DNA of 64,000 nt from assembly GCA_963786445.1 (NCBI GenBank), contig CAWAZU010000008.1, positions 248,001-312,000 on the forward strand, read 5' to 3'. Positions 18,054-27,180 of this stretch are shown piece after piece. A program made the translations under genes and the position numbers. This stretch comes from JAFKFJ01 sp963786445. Lineage in GTDB: Bacteria > Pseudomonadota > Alphaproteobacteria > Acetobacterales > Acetobacteraceae. A model generated the notes under the pieces. The model ran no database searches, was not told the origin of the DNA, and saw only the letters and a list, made by a program, of their open reading frames with translations. Within the stretch, counting starts at the first letter, position 1. The number at the start of each line of letters is the position of its first letter.

Positions 18054-19223
18054 CTACGGCTCCGCGCTGTCCGCCGGCGGCGGATCGAGGTAGAGCGCGC
18101 TGATCAGATAGCGCCGCAGCCAGAACCGGCTCAGCACGCCGATCACCGCCGCCACCGGCACCGCCAGCAGCACGCCGAGGAAGCCGAACGCCGCACCCCC
18201 GGCGAACAGGGCGAAGATCACCCACACCGCATGCAGCTCCACCCGGTCGCCGAGGAAGCGCGGGTAGATCACGTAGCCCTCCAGCAGATTGCCGGCGATG
18301 AACACCACGGCGACCTCGGCCACGCCCGTCCAGGTCGGGAACTGCGCCAACGCCAGCCCGATCGAGGCGACCCCGCCGGTGATCGTGCCGACATAGGGGA
18401 TGAACGACAGCACGCCCGCCGCCAGCCCCACGATCAGCCCGAGATCCAGCCCCACCGCCGACAGCCCGACGGCATAGAACAGCGCCAGCACGAGGCAGCA
18501 CACCGCCTGGCCGCGCACCCAGGCCGACAGGATGCGATCGACCTCGCGGGCCTGCGCGCGCAGCACGCCGGCATAGCGCCGCGGCAGCCAGCCATCGACG
18601 CGCGCCACGATCCGCGGCCAGTCGCGCAGCAGGTAGAACGCCACCACCGGCGTCACCACCAACAGCGACACCACGTTGAACAGCGCGAAGCCGCCGCCGA
18701 TCACGCGGGTCAGCGCGGTGCCGAGGAAGGACAGCATGGCGCCGGCCTGGCCGCTCACCAGGTCGCGCAGCTTCGCGTCCACGTATTCCGGCCCCAGCCG
18801 CTCCTGCAACTGCGCGATCGCGTGGGCCGCGAACTGGCGCATGGCATCGACATAGCTCGGCACGCGGCCGATGAAGAGCCCGATCTGCGACAGGATCAGC
18901 GGGTAGAGCAGCAGCGCAAACAGCAGCATGGCCGCGATCAGGGCGACGATCAGCAGCAGCGCCGCCGCCCCGCGCGGCACCCCGGCACGGGTGAGCTGGC
19001 TCGCCGGCGGGTCGAGGAAATAGGCGATGCCGGAGGCGGCCACGAACGGCAGCAGCACCGAGGCGAACAGCTGCAAAGCCAGCCACGCCACCACCAGCAG
19101 CCCGACCAGCAGCGCGATGCGCTGCGCCCGCGTCGCCGCGCGCGGCGGCGGCGGCGCGGCCGGCGGCGTGCTCGGCTGCGCGGGCGCGATCCGCACCGGC
19201 TCCTTCAGCGCCGGGCCGCTCAT
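18054..19223 (-). CDS. AI-2E family transporter (PerM-like permease)
   Basis: This 389-residue integral membrane protein belongs to the PerM/AI-2E transporter family. A proline-rich cytoplasmic N-terminus of about 30 residues is followed by several membrane segments. The family motif region GLIVGLAAGVLSFIPYVGT, cut by the glycine turn, and EGYVIYPRFLGDRVELHAVW lie in the second half. Roles reported for the family vary (signal export, ion or lipid-linked transport), so function is uncertain. The ATG at 19223 overlaps the stop of the upstream phosphatidyltransferase (ATGA), so the longer open frame is not used. The pair usually sits next to hdaA in relatives, but here about 9 kb separates them. 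Confidence 0.9.
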   Translation of the reverse strand: MSGPALKEPVRIAPAQPSTPPAAPPPPRAATRAQRIALLVGLLVVAWLALQLFASVLLPFVAASGIAYFLDPPASQLTRAGVPRGAAALLLIVALIAAMLLFALLLYPLILSQIGLFIGRVPSYVDAMRQFAAHAIAQLQERLGPEYVDAKLRDLVSGQAGAMLSFLGTALTRVIGGGFALFNVVSLLVVTPVVAFYLLRDWPRIVARVDGWLPRRYAGVLRAQAREVDRILSAWVRGQAVCCLVLALFYAVGLSAVGLDLGLIVGLAAGVLSFIPYVGTITGGVASIGLALAQFPTWTGVAEVAVVFIAGNLLEGYVIYPRFLGDRVELHAVWVIFALFAGGAAFGFLGVLLAVPVAAVIGVLSRFWLRRYLISALYLDPPPADSAEP

Positions 19224-19798
19224 CGCGTGCGCGCCGCCTGCGCGACATAGGCGGCGCCGGAGGCGAGCGTGCTCGCCGTCACCAGCCACACCAGCCCCGC
19301 CAGCACCGGCGTGGTGACGCCGAGGCCGGCATGCAGCAGCGCCGCCGCCACCAGCGCGATCTGCAGCACGGTGTTGAGCTTGGAGACCATCAGCGGCCGG
19401 ATCACCACCGGCATGCCGAGCACCGACAGCGCCAGCACGCCGCCGACGATCACCAGGTCGCGGAACACCACCAGGATGGCGAGCCAGTCGGGCAGGACGT
19501 GGATCGCCGCGAGCGTCACGTACATGCTGACCAGCAACGCCTTGTCGGCGACCGGGTCAAGCAGCGCGCCGATCGCCGTCGGGCCGCGCCGCCGCGCCAG
19601 CCAGCCGTCCACCGCATCCGACGCGCCGGCGGCGAGGAACAGCCAGAACGCCAGCATGGTCTGGCCGCGCAGCACCAGCCACACCGAGGCCGGCACGATG
19701 CACAGCCGGCCGAGCGTGATGACGTTGGCGACGTTCACCACCTGGGCGCCGCTCTGGGCCTCGAGGCCGCTGCGCAGGCTCCTCGCGTCGTCAGGCAT
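19220..19798 (-). CDS. CDP-alcohol phosphatidyltransferase (PgsA-like)
   Basis: This 192-residue membrane protein contains the complete CDP-alcohol phosphotransferase signature D-x2-DG-x2-AR-x8-G-x3-D-x3-D, read as DAVDGWLARR and then GALLDPVADK at about residues 61-86. Such enzymes attach an alcohol such as glycerol-3-phosphate to CDP-diacylglycerol at the inner membrane during phospholipid synthesis. Whether this copy makes phosphatidylglycerophosphate or another lipid cannot be told. It is divergent from purM and coupled to the AI-2E gene downstream. Confidence 0.92.
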   Translation of the reverse strand: MPDDARSLRSGLEAQSGAQVVNVANVITLGRLCIVPASVWLVLRGQTMLAFWLFLAAGASDAVDGWLARRRGPTAIGALLDPVADKALLVSMYVTLAAIHVLPDWLAILVVFRDLVIVGGVLALSVLGMPVVIRPLMVSKLNTVLQIALVAAALLHAGLGVTTPVLAGLVWLVTASTLASGAAYVAQAARTR

Positions 19799-19898
19799 CC
19801 GCCGCTCCGGTTGCGCCTGCGGTCCCGCTATGGTTGTGTCGGGCGCCGCGGGGCCGCCACAGTTCCGCCGACGACCGCATCATAGGCCGGGAGCCGCC

Positions 19899-20944
<1,046 letters not shown>

Positions 20945-20948
<4 letters not shown>

Positions 20949-21586
20949 GGCGGCGCACCGCGGTGCTGCTCAGCGGCCGCGGCAGCAACTGCGCGGCCCT
21001 GCTCGCCGCCGCCGCCGATCCGGCCTATCCAGCCGGGATCGCGCTGGTCGTCTCGAACGTGCCGGACGCCCCCGGCCTCGCCCACGCCGCCGCCGCCGGC
21101 GTGCCGGTGCTCGCCATCGACCATCGCGAATTCGGCCGCGACCGGGCGGCGCACGAGCGCGCCATGCTGGCGGCGCTGGAGGGGGCGGGGATCGAACTGG
21201 TCTGCCTCGCCGGCTATATGCGCCGTCTGACTCCCTTGCTGGTTAGGCGCTATGCCGGCCGGATGCTGAACATCCACCCGAGCCTGCTGCCCGCCTTCCC
21301 CGGGCTGGACTCGCACGCCCGCGCGCTCGCCGCCGGGGTCAAGCTGCACGGCTGCACCGTGCATCTGGTGACGGAGGCGCTGGACGACGGGCCGATTCTC
21401 GCCCAGGCGGCGGTGCCGGTGTTTTGCGACGACACCGAAGCGACGCTGGCGGCGCGGGTGCTGGCGCAGGAATGGCGGCTCTATCCGCTGGCGCTGGCGC
21501 TGCTGGCGCGCGGGGAGGGGGGAACGCCGGCGCCGGCGGAGGCGTCGCTGTGCAACCCCTTGCCGGCGGCGGGCGGCCTCGCCTAA
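20945..21586 (+). CDS. purN: Phosphoribosylglycinamide formyltransferase
   Basis: This 213-residue enzyme transfers a formyl group from 10-formyl-tetrahydrofolate to GAR, the third purine step. The N-terminal phosphate-binding loop is LLSGRGSNCAAL. The catalytic region contains LAGYMRRLTPLLV, the active-site asparagine and histidine in MLNIHPSLLPAF, and the downstream aspartate in VTEALDDGPIL. The start lies in the ATGA overlap with purM, the standard purMN arrangement. The last ~15 residues are a variable tail. Confidence 0.97.
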
Positions 21587-21631
21587 AAGCGGCACGTGAC
21601 CAACCAACCTGCCGAGCACAGAGACGCGCCG

Positions 21632-21790
21632 ATGGCCGATACGCTGCAACACACCGCGCCCGCGCCGCTGACCGAGGACGCGTTCGTCGCCGACCGCCAG
21701 CGTTTTTGGGGCGCGTTCACCAGTTTCATCCTCGTCAACGTGATCTGCGTGGTCGTGCTGCTCATCCTGATGACCATTTTCCTGGTCTAG
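21632..21790 (+). CDS. aa3-type cytochrome c oxidase subunit IV (small)
   Basis: This is a micro-protein of about 52 residues with a short acidic N-terminus (LTEDAFVADRQRFWGAF) and a single C-terminal membrane helix ending LLILMTIFLV. This is the pattern of the bacterial aa3-oxidase subunit IV family (COX4_pro_2). It would sit in the inner membrane as an accessory subunit of the terminal oxidase, whose main subunits are not in this window. The ATG at 21632 gives a typical length; an in-frame GTG at 21596 would add 12 residues. Confidence 0.8.
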   Translation: MADTLQHTAPAPLTEDAFVADRQRFWGAFTSFILVNVICVVVLLILMTIFLV

Positions 21791-21817
21791 GGGCGCGACC
21801 ATGCGCGGGCCGGCGCC

Positions 21818-22636
21818 GTGACCGCGGCCGGGACGGGCGCGGGCCGGCGGCGGGGGGTGCCGCAGGTGCTGAACCACGCCGCCCCCTTCGTGTTCGGCAT
21901 CGTCATGCTCGCGGTCTGGCAGGCGGTGGTCAGCGCCGACCGCGTGCCGGACTACATCCTGCCCAGCCCGGTCCGCATCGCCGAAGCCCTGGTGAGCGGT
22001 TTTCCCACGTTGTTCCCGAGCCTGATGGTGACGCTGACCATCACCATCGAGGCGTTCCTGGGCGCGGCCATCGGCGGCCTGCTGCTGGGGATGCTGTTCA
22101 CGCTGTCGCGCTGGATCGAGCGCAGCCTGTTCCCCTATGCGGTGATCCTGCAGGTCACGCCGATCGTGGCGATCGCGCCGCTCATCATCATCTGGGCCAA
22201 GGACACCCACCTGGCGCTGCTGATCTGCGCCTGGCTGGTGGCGTTCTTCCCGGTGGTCTCCAACACCGCGGTGGGGCTGAACAGCACCGACCGCAACCTG
22301 CTCGACCTGTTCCGCCTGCACGGCGCCAGCGGGCTGCAAAAACTGTTCTTGCTGCGCCTGCCGGGGGCGCTGCCGTACTACCTCGCCGGGCTGCGCATCT
22401 CCGGCGGGTTGGCGTTGATCGGCGCGGTGGTCGCCGAGTTCGTTGCCGGCACCGGCGGCACCCGCTCCGGCCTCGCCTACCGCATCCTGGAGGCCGGCTA
22501 CCGGCTGGAAATCCCGCGCATGTTCGCCGCCCTGGTGCTGATCTCGGGGACCGGCATTCTGATCTTTGCCGTGCTGTCGCTGCTGTCGCGCTGGCTGCTG
22601 CGGCACTGGCACGAGAGCGCGCTGGGCGAGCGATGA
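21818..22636 (+). CDS. ABC transporter permease (SsuC/TauC/ThiX type)
   Basis: This 272-residue permease has about six membrane segments and the binding-protein-dependent transport signature near its end. The conserved DRNLLDLFRLHGASGLQKL is the EAA-like loop that docks on the ATPase, and PGALPYYLAGLRISGGLAL follows. It groups with permeases for sulfonates, taurine, nitrate and thiamine precursors. The GTG start at 21818 is favoured because the nearby ATG at 21801 is out of frame and stops within seven codons. The next gene supplies a binding protein, but no ATPase gene is adjacent. Confidence 0.9.
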   Translation: MTAAGTGAGRRRGVPQVLNHAAPFVFGIVMLAVWQAVVSADRVPDYILPSPVRIAEALVSGFPTLFPSLMVTLTITIEAFLGAAIGGLLLGMLFTLSRWIERSLFPYAVILQVTPIVAIAPLIIIWAKDTHLALLICAWLVAFFPVVSNTAVGLNSTDRNLLDLFRLHGASGLQKLFLLRLPGALPYYLAGLRISGGLALIGAVVAEFVAGTGGTRSGLAYRILEAGYRLEIPRMFAALVLISGTGILIFAVLSLLSRWLLRHWHESALGER

Positions 22637-22737
22637 GGGCCGTCCGGCGCATTGCCGTCGGCACGGCCGTGCCGTAGCATCGCCGCGTTTGCCGCGAACG
22701 CGAACAGAACGGCCGCAACGGCCTGACCGGAGGGGAC

Positions 22738-23743
22738 ATGCGTCGCTTCGATCGCCTGCTGCCTGGCACCGCGCTGGCTGTCGCCGCGATCGGCACCATG
22801 CTCGCCGCGCCGGCCGCGCGCGCCGCCGACAAACTGAAATTCATCGCCGACTGGACCGCGGAAGCCGAGCACGGCTGCTACTATCAGGCCCAGGCGGCGG
22901 GCATCTATGCCAAGCATGGGCTGGACGTGACCATCCTGCCCGGCGGGCCGCAGGTGAACGGCCCGCAGATGCTGGTCGCCGGCGCGGTCGATGTGGCGCT
23001 GATCTCGTCAGGGATGCAGGCGATCGGGTTCACCCAGCACGCCATCCCGATCGTCATCGTCGCCGACATCATGCAGAAGAACGAGCAGATCCTGATGACC
23101 CACAAATCCGCGGGCTACAAGTCTCTCGCAGACATGAAGGGGCATCCTGTGATGATCTCGGCGTTCTCGCAGGAATTGGTACTGGCCGTGGCTGCGGTCG
23201 GAGTTCGGCTTCACCGACGACATGATCCGCCCGTACACGTTCAACCTCGCCCCCTTCATGCACGACAAGGGCGCGATCCAGCAGGCGTATCTGACCAGCG
23301 AGCCGTTCGCGGCGCAGCAGGCCGGTGCACACCCGCAGGTGTTCCTGCTGTCCGACGACGGCTATGCCGACTACGGCGCGCTGCTGGGCGTGCGCAAGCC
23401 CTGGATCACCGACCACCGCGACGAGGTGCAGCGGTTCGTCAATGCGACGATCGAGGGCTGCTACAGCTTCCTCGACGGCGATCCGGCGAAGGCGTTCGCC
23501 GTGATCAAGCACGACAACCCGGAGATGACGGACGCGCAAATGGCCTACACGCGCGACGTGATGAAGCGGTACGGCATCATCGACAGCGGCGATGCGAAAA
23601 CGCTCGGGATCGGCGCGATGACCGATGCGCGCTGGAAGCTGATCTGGGACCTGATGGTGAAAACCCATATCAGCCGGCCGGGCGAAAATGTTTCCGCAGC
23701 CTACGACACGAGTTTCGTGGACAAGAAGCTCGGCATGCACTGA
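22738..23743 (+). pseudogene. NMT1/THI5-like ABC substrate-binding protein, one-base frameshift
   Basis: The N-terminal part (from ATG 22738, GGAGG upstream) has a signal peptide ending PAARAAD and the NMT1-like start LKFIADWTAEAEHGCYYQAQ. It then runs through PGGPQVNGPQMLVAG and DVALISSGMQAIG. At about 23176-23177 the frame is lost. Removing one T of the TT pair restores QEWYWPWLRSEFGFTDDMIR and leads into the intact C-terminal half (YTFNLAPFMHDKG to KKLGMH) ending at 23743. The binding-protein fold is therefore complete apart from one extra base. The family binds thiamine-pyrimidine precursors, riboflavin or related small molecules; the ligand here is unknown. The upstream permease is its partner. 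Confidence 0.85.
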
Positions 23744-23776
23744 GGCTGATGCGTTCAAACATCCGCCCCCCTTCAT

Positions 23777-23806
23777 TCCCTCTCCGCCCCCAGGGGCGGA
23801 GAGGGA
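23777..23806. terminator. Bidirectional terminator, 13-bp GC stem
   Basis: CCCTCTCCGCCCC (23778-23790) and GGGGCGGAGAGGG (23793-23805) are perfect inverted repeats around a 2-base centre, flanked by a T-A pair. The element lies between the convergent binding-protein and aminotransferase genes, where both need a stop signal. It resembles a dispersed CCCTCTCC palindrome, a related version of which occurs at 32105-32133. Confidence 0.6.
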
Positions 23807-23816
23807 GTAACCCGCA

Positions 23817-24980
23817 TCACTCCACGTAGCCGGCGATGAAGCGTTCCAGGCGGTCCATCGCCTCGCTCAGATTCTCCGCGCTCTTGGCGTAGCAGATGCG
23901 CACCAGCCGCTCGGCGCCGCGGCCGAACGCGGTGCCCGGCGCCATGCCGAGCCGCGCCTCGGCGACCGCGCGCTTGCAGAACGTGTGCGTGTCGCGCACC
24001 CCGTCCACCTCGAACATCGCATAGAAGGCGCCGGCGCTGGGGATGTTGCGCACGCGCGGCATCGCATCGAGCCGTGCATTCACGATTTCCCGCCCCGCCC
24101 GGCAGCGTTCGACGAAGGAATGGACGAAGTCTTCGCCCTGTTCGAGAGCGGCGACGCAGCCGGCCTGCAAGAATTCCAGGCCGCCCGAGGTGTTGAACTG
24201 GATCAGTTTTTCGAACGCGTCGAGCGCGCCCGCCGGATACACCACCCAGCCGAGCCGCCAGCCGGTCATCGCCCAGGCTTTGGAAAAACTGTTGACCACG
24301 AATACCGGGTCGTCCGAGCGCGCGATTTCGAGGAACGAGAACCCGACCGGCCGGTCATAGACGATGCGGTGGTACACTTCATCGGACAGGATGGCGATGT
24401 TGCGCGCGCGCGCGAAATCGAGCAGCCGCTCGGCCTCGCCACGTTCGATCATCCAGCCGGTCGGGTTGCCCGGCGAGGCGAGGTAGATCACCCGCGTGCG
24501 CGCGTCGCAGGCGGCGAACACCGCATCGAGGTCGAGCCGCCAGCCGTCATTGCCGCGCGTCAGCATCACCTCGCGCATCGCGGCGCCGTTGATCTGCATC
24601 GCGCGCATGATGTTCGGCCAGGACGGCGTGATCGCCACGGCATTGTCGCCCGGCTGCACCGTCGCCTGCGCGATCAGCATCACCGCGTTCATGCCCGAGA
24701 GCGTCAGCGAGATCCGCTCGTCGGGGATGTCCACGCCCCACAGGCGGCGATGATATGCGCGCAGCGCCTGGCGCAGCGCCGGCGTGCCGCGGTTGTAGGA
24801 GTAGAACGTGCGTCCCTCGGCGAGCGCCCGGCTGGCCGCTTCGCAGATGAACTCGGGCGTCGGCACGTCCGACTCGCCGGCCCACATCGCAATCAGATCG
24901 GGCACGCCGAAGCCGGCGCGGAACACGTCCAGGATCGGGCTGTCCTCCAGCTCTTCGATCTGCCGCCGCACCACGCCCAT
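23817..24980 (-). CDS. PLP-dependent class I/II aminotransferase
   Basis: This 387-residue enzyme has the fold type I aminotransferase layout: YNRGTPALRQALRAY near residue 70, the cofactor-contact region YLASPGNPTGWM, the aspartate/tyrosine pair in LSDEVYHRIVYD, and the Schiff-base lysine in NSFSKAWAMTGWRLGW. The C-terminal arginine lies in ERLVRICYAKS. The ATG at 24980 follows a GGAGGGG ribosome binding site; the longer frame upstream is unlikely. Substrate is not predictable; relatives act on aspartate, aromatic or branched amino acids. It stands alone, convergent with the frameshifted ABC gene. Confidence 0.93.
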   Translation of the reverse strand: MGVVRRQIEELEDSPILDVFRAGFGVPDLIAMWAGESDVPTPEFICEAASRALAEGRTFYSYNRGTPALRQALRAYHRRLWGVDIPDERISLTLSGMNAVMLIAQATVQPGDNAVAITPSWPNIMRAMQINGAAMREVMLTRGNDGWRLDLDAVFAACDARTRVIYLASPGNPTGWMIERGEAERLLDFARARNIAILSDEVYHRIVYDRPVGFSFLEIARSDDPVFVVNSFSKAWAMTGWRLGWVVYPAGALDAFEKLIQFNTSGGLEFLQAGCVAALEQGEDFVHSFVERCRAGREIVNARLDAMPRVRNIPSAGAFYAMFEVDGVRDTHTFCKRAVAEARLGMAPGTAFGRGAERLVRICYAKSAENLSEAMDRLERFIAGYVE

Positions 24981-25056
24981 GCGCCCCTCCGCTCTGTCCC
25001 GCGCGGCGATAGGGCCGCGGGCGAGGGTGGTCAACCGCCGATGTGTGCTGCGTCGC

Positions 25057-26043
25057 CTAGGCCCGCCCGGGCAGCACCGCCAGCACCTCGCGTCGCAGGC
25101 GCGCGAACGCGGAGCCACGGTGCGCGGCGTCATTGGCGGCGAGATAGGCGCGCGCCTGCGGCGGCAGGGCGGAAGGCGGCACCGCGCGCGCCATTCGCCG
25201 CGCCGCCGGCAGCGCGCGCAGCGTCTGCCAGAACACGCCGTTGCGCGCCCCCTTGACTAGATAGCCGCAGATGCGCGGCGCCATGTGCGGCCAGCTCTCG
25301 CCCGACTTGCGGCCGATATAGAGCCGGTTGCGCACGAAGTAGAACCAGCGGGTGGCCGACCAGGCAAAGCGCCGCTCCGGGCTGACCTTGTGGCGGATCA
25401 CCAGGTCGCCCCGGTAGCGCACGCGCCAGCCGCGGGCGATCGCGCGCAGGCAGAAATCGTATTCCTCCCAGCAGAAGAACAGCGCGTCGTCGTAGCCGCC
25501 GGCGTCGTCCCAGGCGGCACGGCGGATCGCGTGGCCGGCGCCGACGAAGGTGACGGTGTCGAACGCCGCGCCGGCACGCGCCAGCAGGCTCGTCGGATAG
25601 CCCCAGGACGAAAGGTCGTCGCTGCCGTCGGCGAACACCACGATGCGGAACGCCAGCGCCGCGATCCGCGGCGCCGCATCGAGGGCCGCGACGGCGCGGG
25701 CGAGCGTGTCGGCATCGGCGAACTCGGCGTCGTTGTCGAGCGCCGCGATGATCCGCCCGTGCCCGAGTGCGGTGCCGCGGTTGCGCCCGCCGGCGACGCC
25801 GCAATTGCGCTCCAGCCGCACCAGCGTGGCATCCTCCCGCCCGTCCACGGCGGCGGCGAGCAGCGCCAGGTTGTCTGGCTGCGATCCCTGATCGACCACG
25901 AACACGTGCCGCGCCACGCCGCGCTGGGCGAGGGCGGAGCGGATCGCCGCGACCGTCGCTTCCGCGCGGTCGAGGGCGAGGATGACGACGTCCGCATCGT
26001 AGTCGTGGGCGGGCGGGGCGGCGGCCCCGGCGACGTGCTGCAT
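25057..26043 (-). CDS. Glycosyltransferase family 2
   Basis: This 328-residue protein has a GT-A fold. The nucleotide-sugar binding start is VVILALDRAEATVAAI, a DQGSQPDN loop follows, and AALDNDAEF takes the place of the usual D-x-D metal site. An acceptor-side motif FFCWEEYDFCLRAIARGW resembles the ED-x-D/E region of family 2 rhamnosyl- or galactosyltransferases. A basic amphipathic C-terminus (RRMARAVPP) could touch the membrane. It is divergent from another family 2 enzyme, so both may work on one cell-surface glycan. Donor and acceptor are unknown. Confidence 0.9.
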   Translation of the reverse strand: MQHVAGAAAPPAHDYDADVVILALDRAEATVAAIRSALAQRGVARHVFVVDQGSQPDNLALLAAAVDGREDATLVRLERNCGVAGGRNRGTALGHGRIIAALDNDAEFADADTLARAVAALDAAPRIAALAFRIVVFADGSDDLSSWGYPTSLLARAGAAFDTVTFVGAGHAIRRAAWDDAGGYDDALFFCWEEYDFCLRAIARGWRVRYRGDLVIRHKVSPERRFAWSATRWFYFVRNRLYIGRKSGESWPHMAPRICGYLVKGARNGVFWQTLRALPAARRMARAVPPSALPPQARAYLAANDAAHRGSAFARLRREVLAVLPGRA

Positions 26044-26154
26044 GCCGTACCCCTCAGCCGCGTCGGCGCCAACGTCAATCGAGCCGCATCGTTCCACGAT
26101 CACGATACGGTTAGCGCATCGGCCTTGCGGCCCCGGCGCTGCTATCTCTTGTCC

Positions 26155-27120
26155 ATGCACATCGCCGTGGTCACGCCTGCGTACAACGTCGCCGCGTTTC
26201 TCGCGGCCACGATCGAATCGCTGCTGGCGCAGACGCATCGCGGCTGGACCCTGATCATCATCGACGACGGCTCGACCGACGACACCGCCTCGGTGGCGGC
26301 CGGATTCGCCGATCCGCACATCCGCCTGCTGCGCCAGAGCAACTCCGGCGTGTCGGCGGCGCGTAACCGCGGCATCGGCGAGATCGACGGCGATGCGGTG
26401 ATGTTCCTCGACGGCGACGACTGGCTCGCCCCCGACGCGCTGGCGCGCCTCGCCGCCGCGCTTGAGGCCGATCCGGCGGCGGTCGCGGCCTATGGCGCCT
26501 ACTGTTTCGTCAGCGAAGACGGCCGCATCGGCGTCGGCGCCAAGACCGGGCCGTTCCCGCAGGGCGACATCCTCGAGCATCTGCTGGTGCAGAACCTGTT
26601 CGCCAATGGCGGCCACGTGCTGATCCGCGCGGCGGCGGTGCGGCGGGCGGTCGGCTTCCGCAGCGACATCGCCTATGGCGAGGACTGGGAGTTCTGGTGC
26701 CGGCTGGCCGCGATCGGGCGGTTCGTGACGGTGCCGGGTGCGGCGCCGCTGCTGTTCGTGCGCCGGCGCCGCGGCAGCGCCATCCTGCGGCTCGCCGGCG
26801 AGCCGCGCGCGTTCGGCCCCTGCATGAACGCGATCTTCCGCAACCCGGCCGTGCTGGCACGCTTCGGGGCGGCGCGGACGGCGGTGCTGCGGCGGCAGGC
26901 GGAGGCGGAGAACCGCTGGATCATCGGCCGCGAACTGATCCGCCACGGCCGCAGCGCCGAGGGGCTGCGCTGGCTGCGCCGCTCCGTCCTGCGCCGCCCG
27001 AGTGCCAAGCGTGCCGCCCTGCTCGCCGCCGCGCATGTGCTGCCGCTGCTGCCGCCGGCGCTGCGCGGACCGTTCCGCAGCTACCGCGGCATGTTGACAC
27101 CTGCCTCCCGTGCCGGATAA
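26155..27120 (+). CDS. Glycosyltransferase family 2
   Basis: This 321-residue enzyme is a classic GT-A family 2 protein. It has AVVTPAYNVAAFLAATIESL at the N-terminus, IIIDDGSTDDT, NSGVSAARNRGI, the D-x-D-like metal site FLDGDDWLAP near residue 85, and the catalytic acidic region YGEDWEFWCRLA near residue 180. The C-terminal third is arginine- and leucine-rich and may lie on the membrane. No clear ribosome binding site precedes the ATG at 26155. It is paired head to head with the preceding glycosyltransferase. Confidence 0.92.
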   Translation: MHIAVVTPAYNVAAFLAATIESLLAQTHRGWTLIIIDDGSTDDTASVAAGFADPHIRLLRQSNSGVSAARNRGIGEIDGDAVMFLDGDDWLAPDALARLAAALEADPAAVAAYGAYCFVSEDGRIGVGAKTGPFPQGDILEHLLVQNLFANGGHVLIRAAAVRRAVGFRSDIAYGEDWEFWCRLAAIGRFVTVPGAAPLLFVRRRRGSAILRLAGEPRAFGPCMNAIFRNPAVLARFGAARTAVLRRQAEAENRWIIGRELIRHGRSAEGLRWLRRSVLRRPSAKRAALLAAAHVLPLLPPALRGPFRSYRGMLTPASRAG

Positions 27121-27123
27121 TTA
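27094..27123 (+). promoter_or_regulatory. Sigma70-type promoter of the ROK regulator
   Basis: TTGACA (27094-27099, a perfect -35 box), an 18-base spacer and TAATTA (27118-27123) lie about 60 bases before the regulator start. The -10 box includes the stop codon of the upstream glycosyltransferase, so the promoter is built into the gene's end. Confidence 0.6.
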
Positions 27124-27180
27124 AAGCAAGCTGATTGAACAATCCGGCGGGACAGCCGCCGCGGGGAGAAACGTCCGATC

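Noticed and set aside
25057..27036. A continuous 659-codon minus frame covering both glycosyltransferase genes.
   Set aside because: Only its last half (from 26043) encodes a GT2 enzyme. The first half is antisense to the plus-strand GT2 gene, which has all its motifs.
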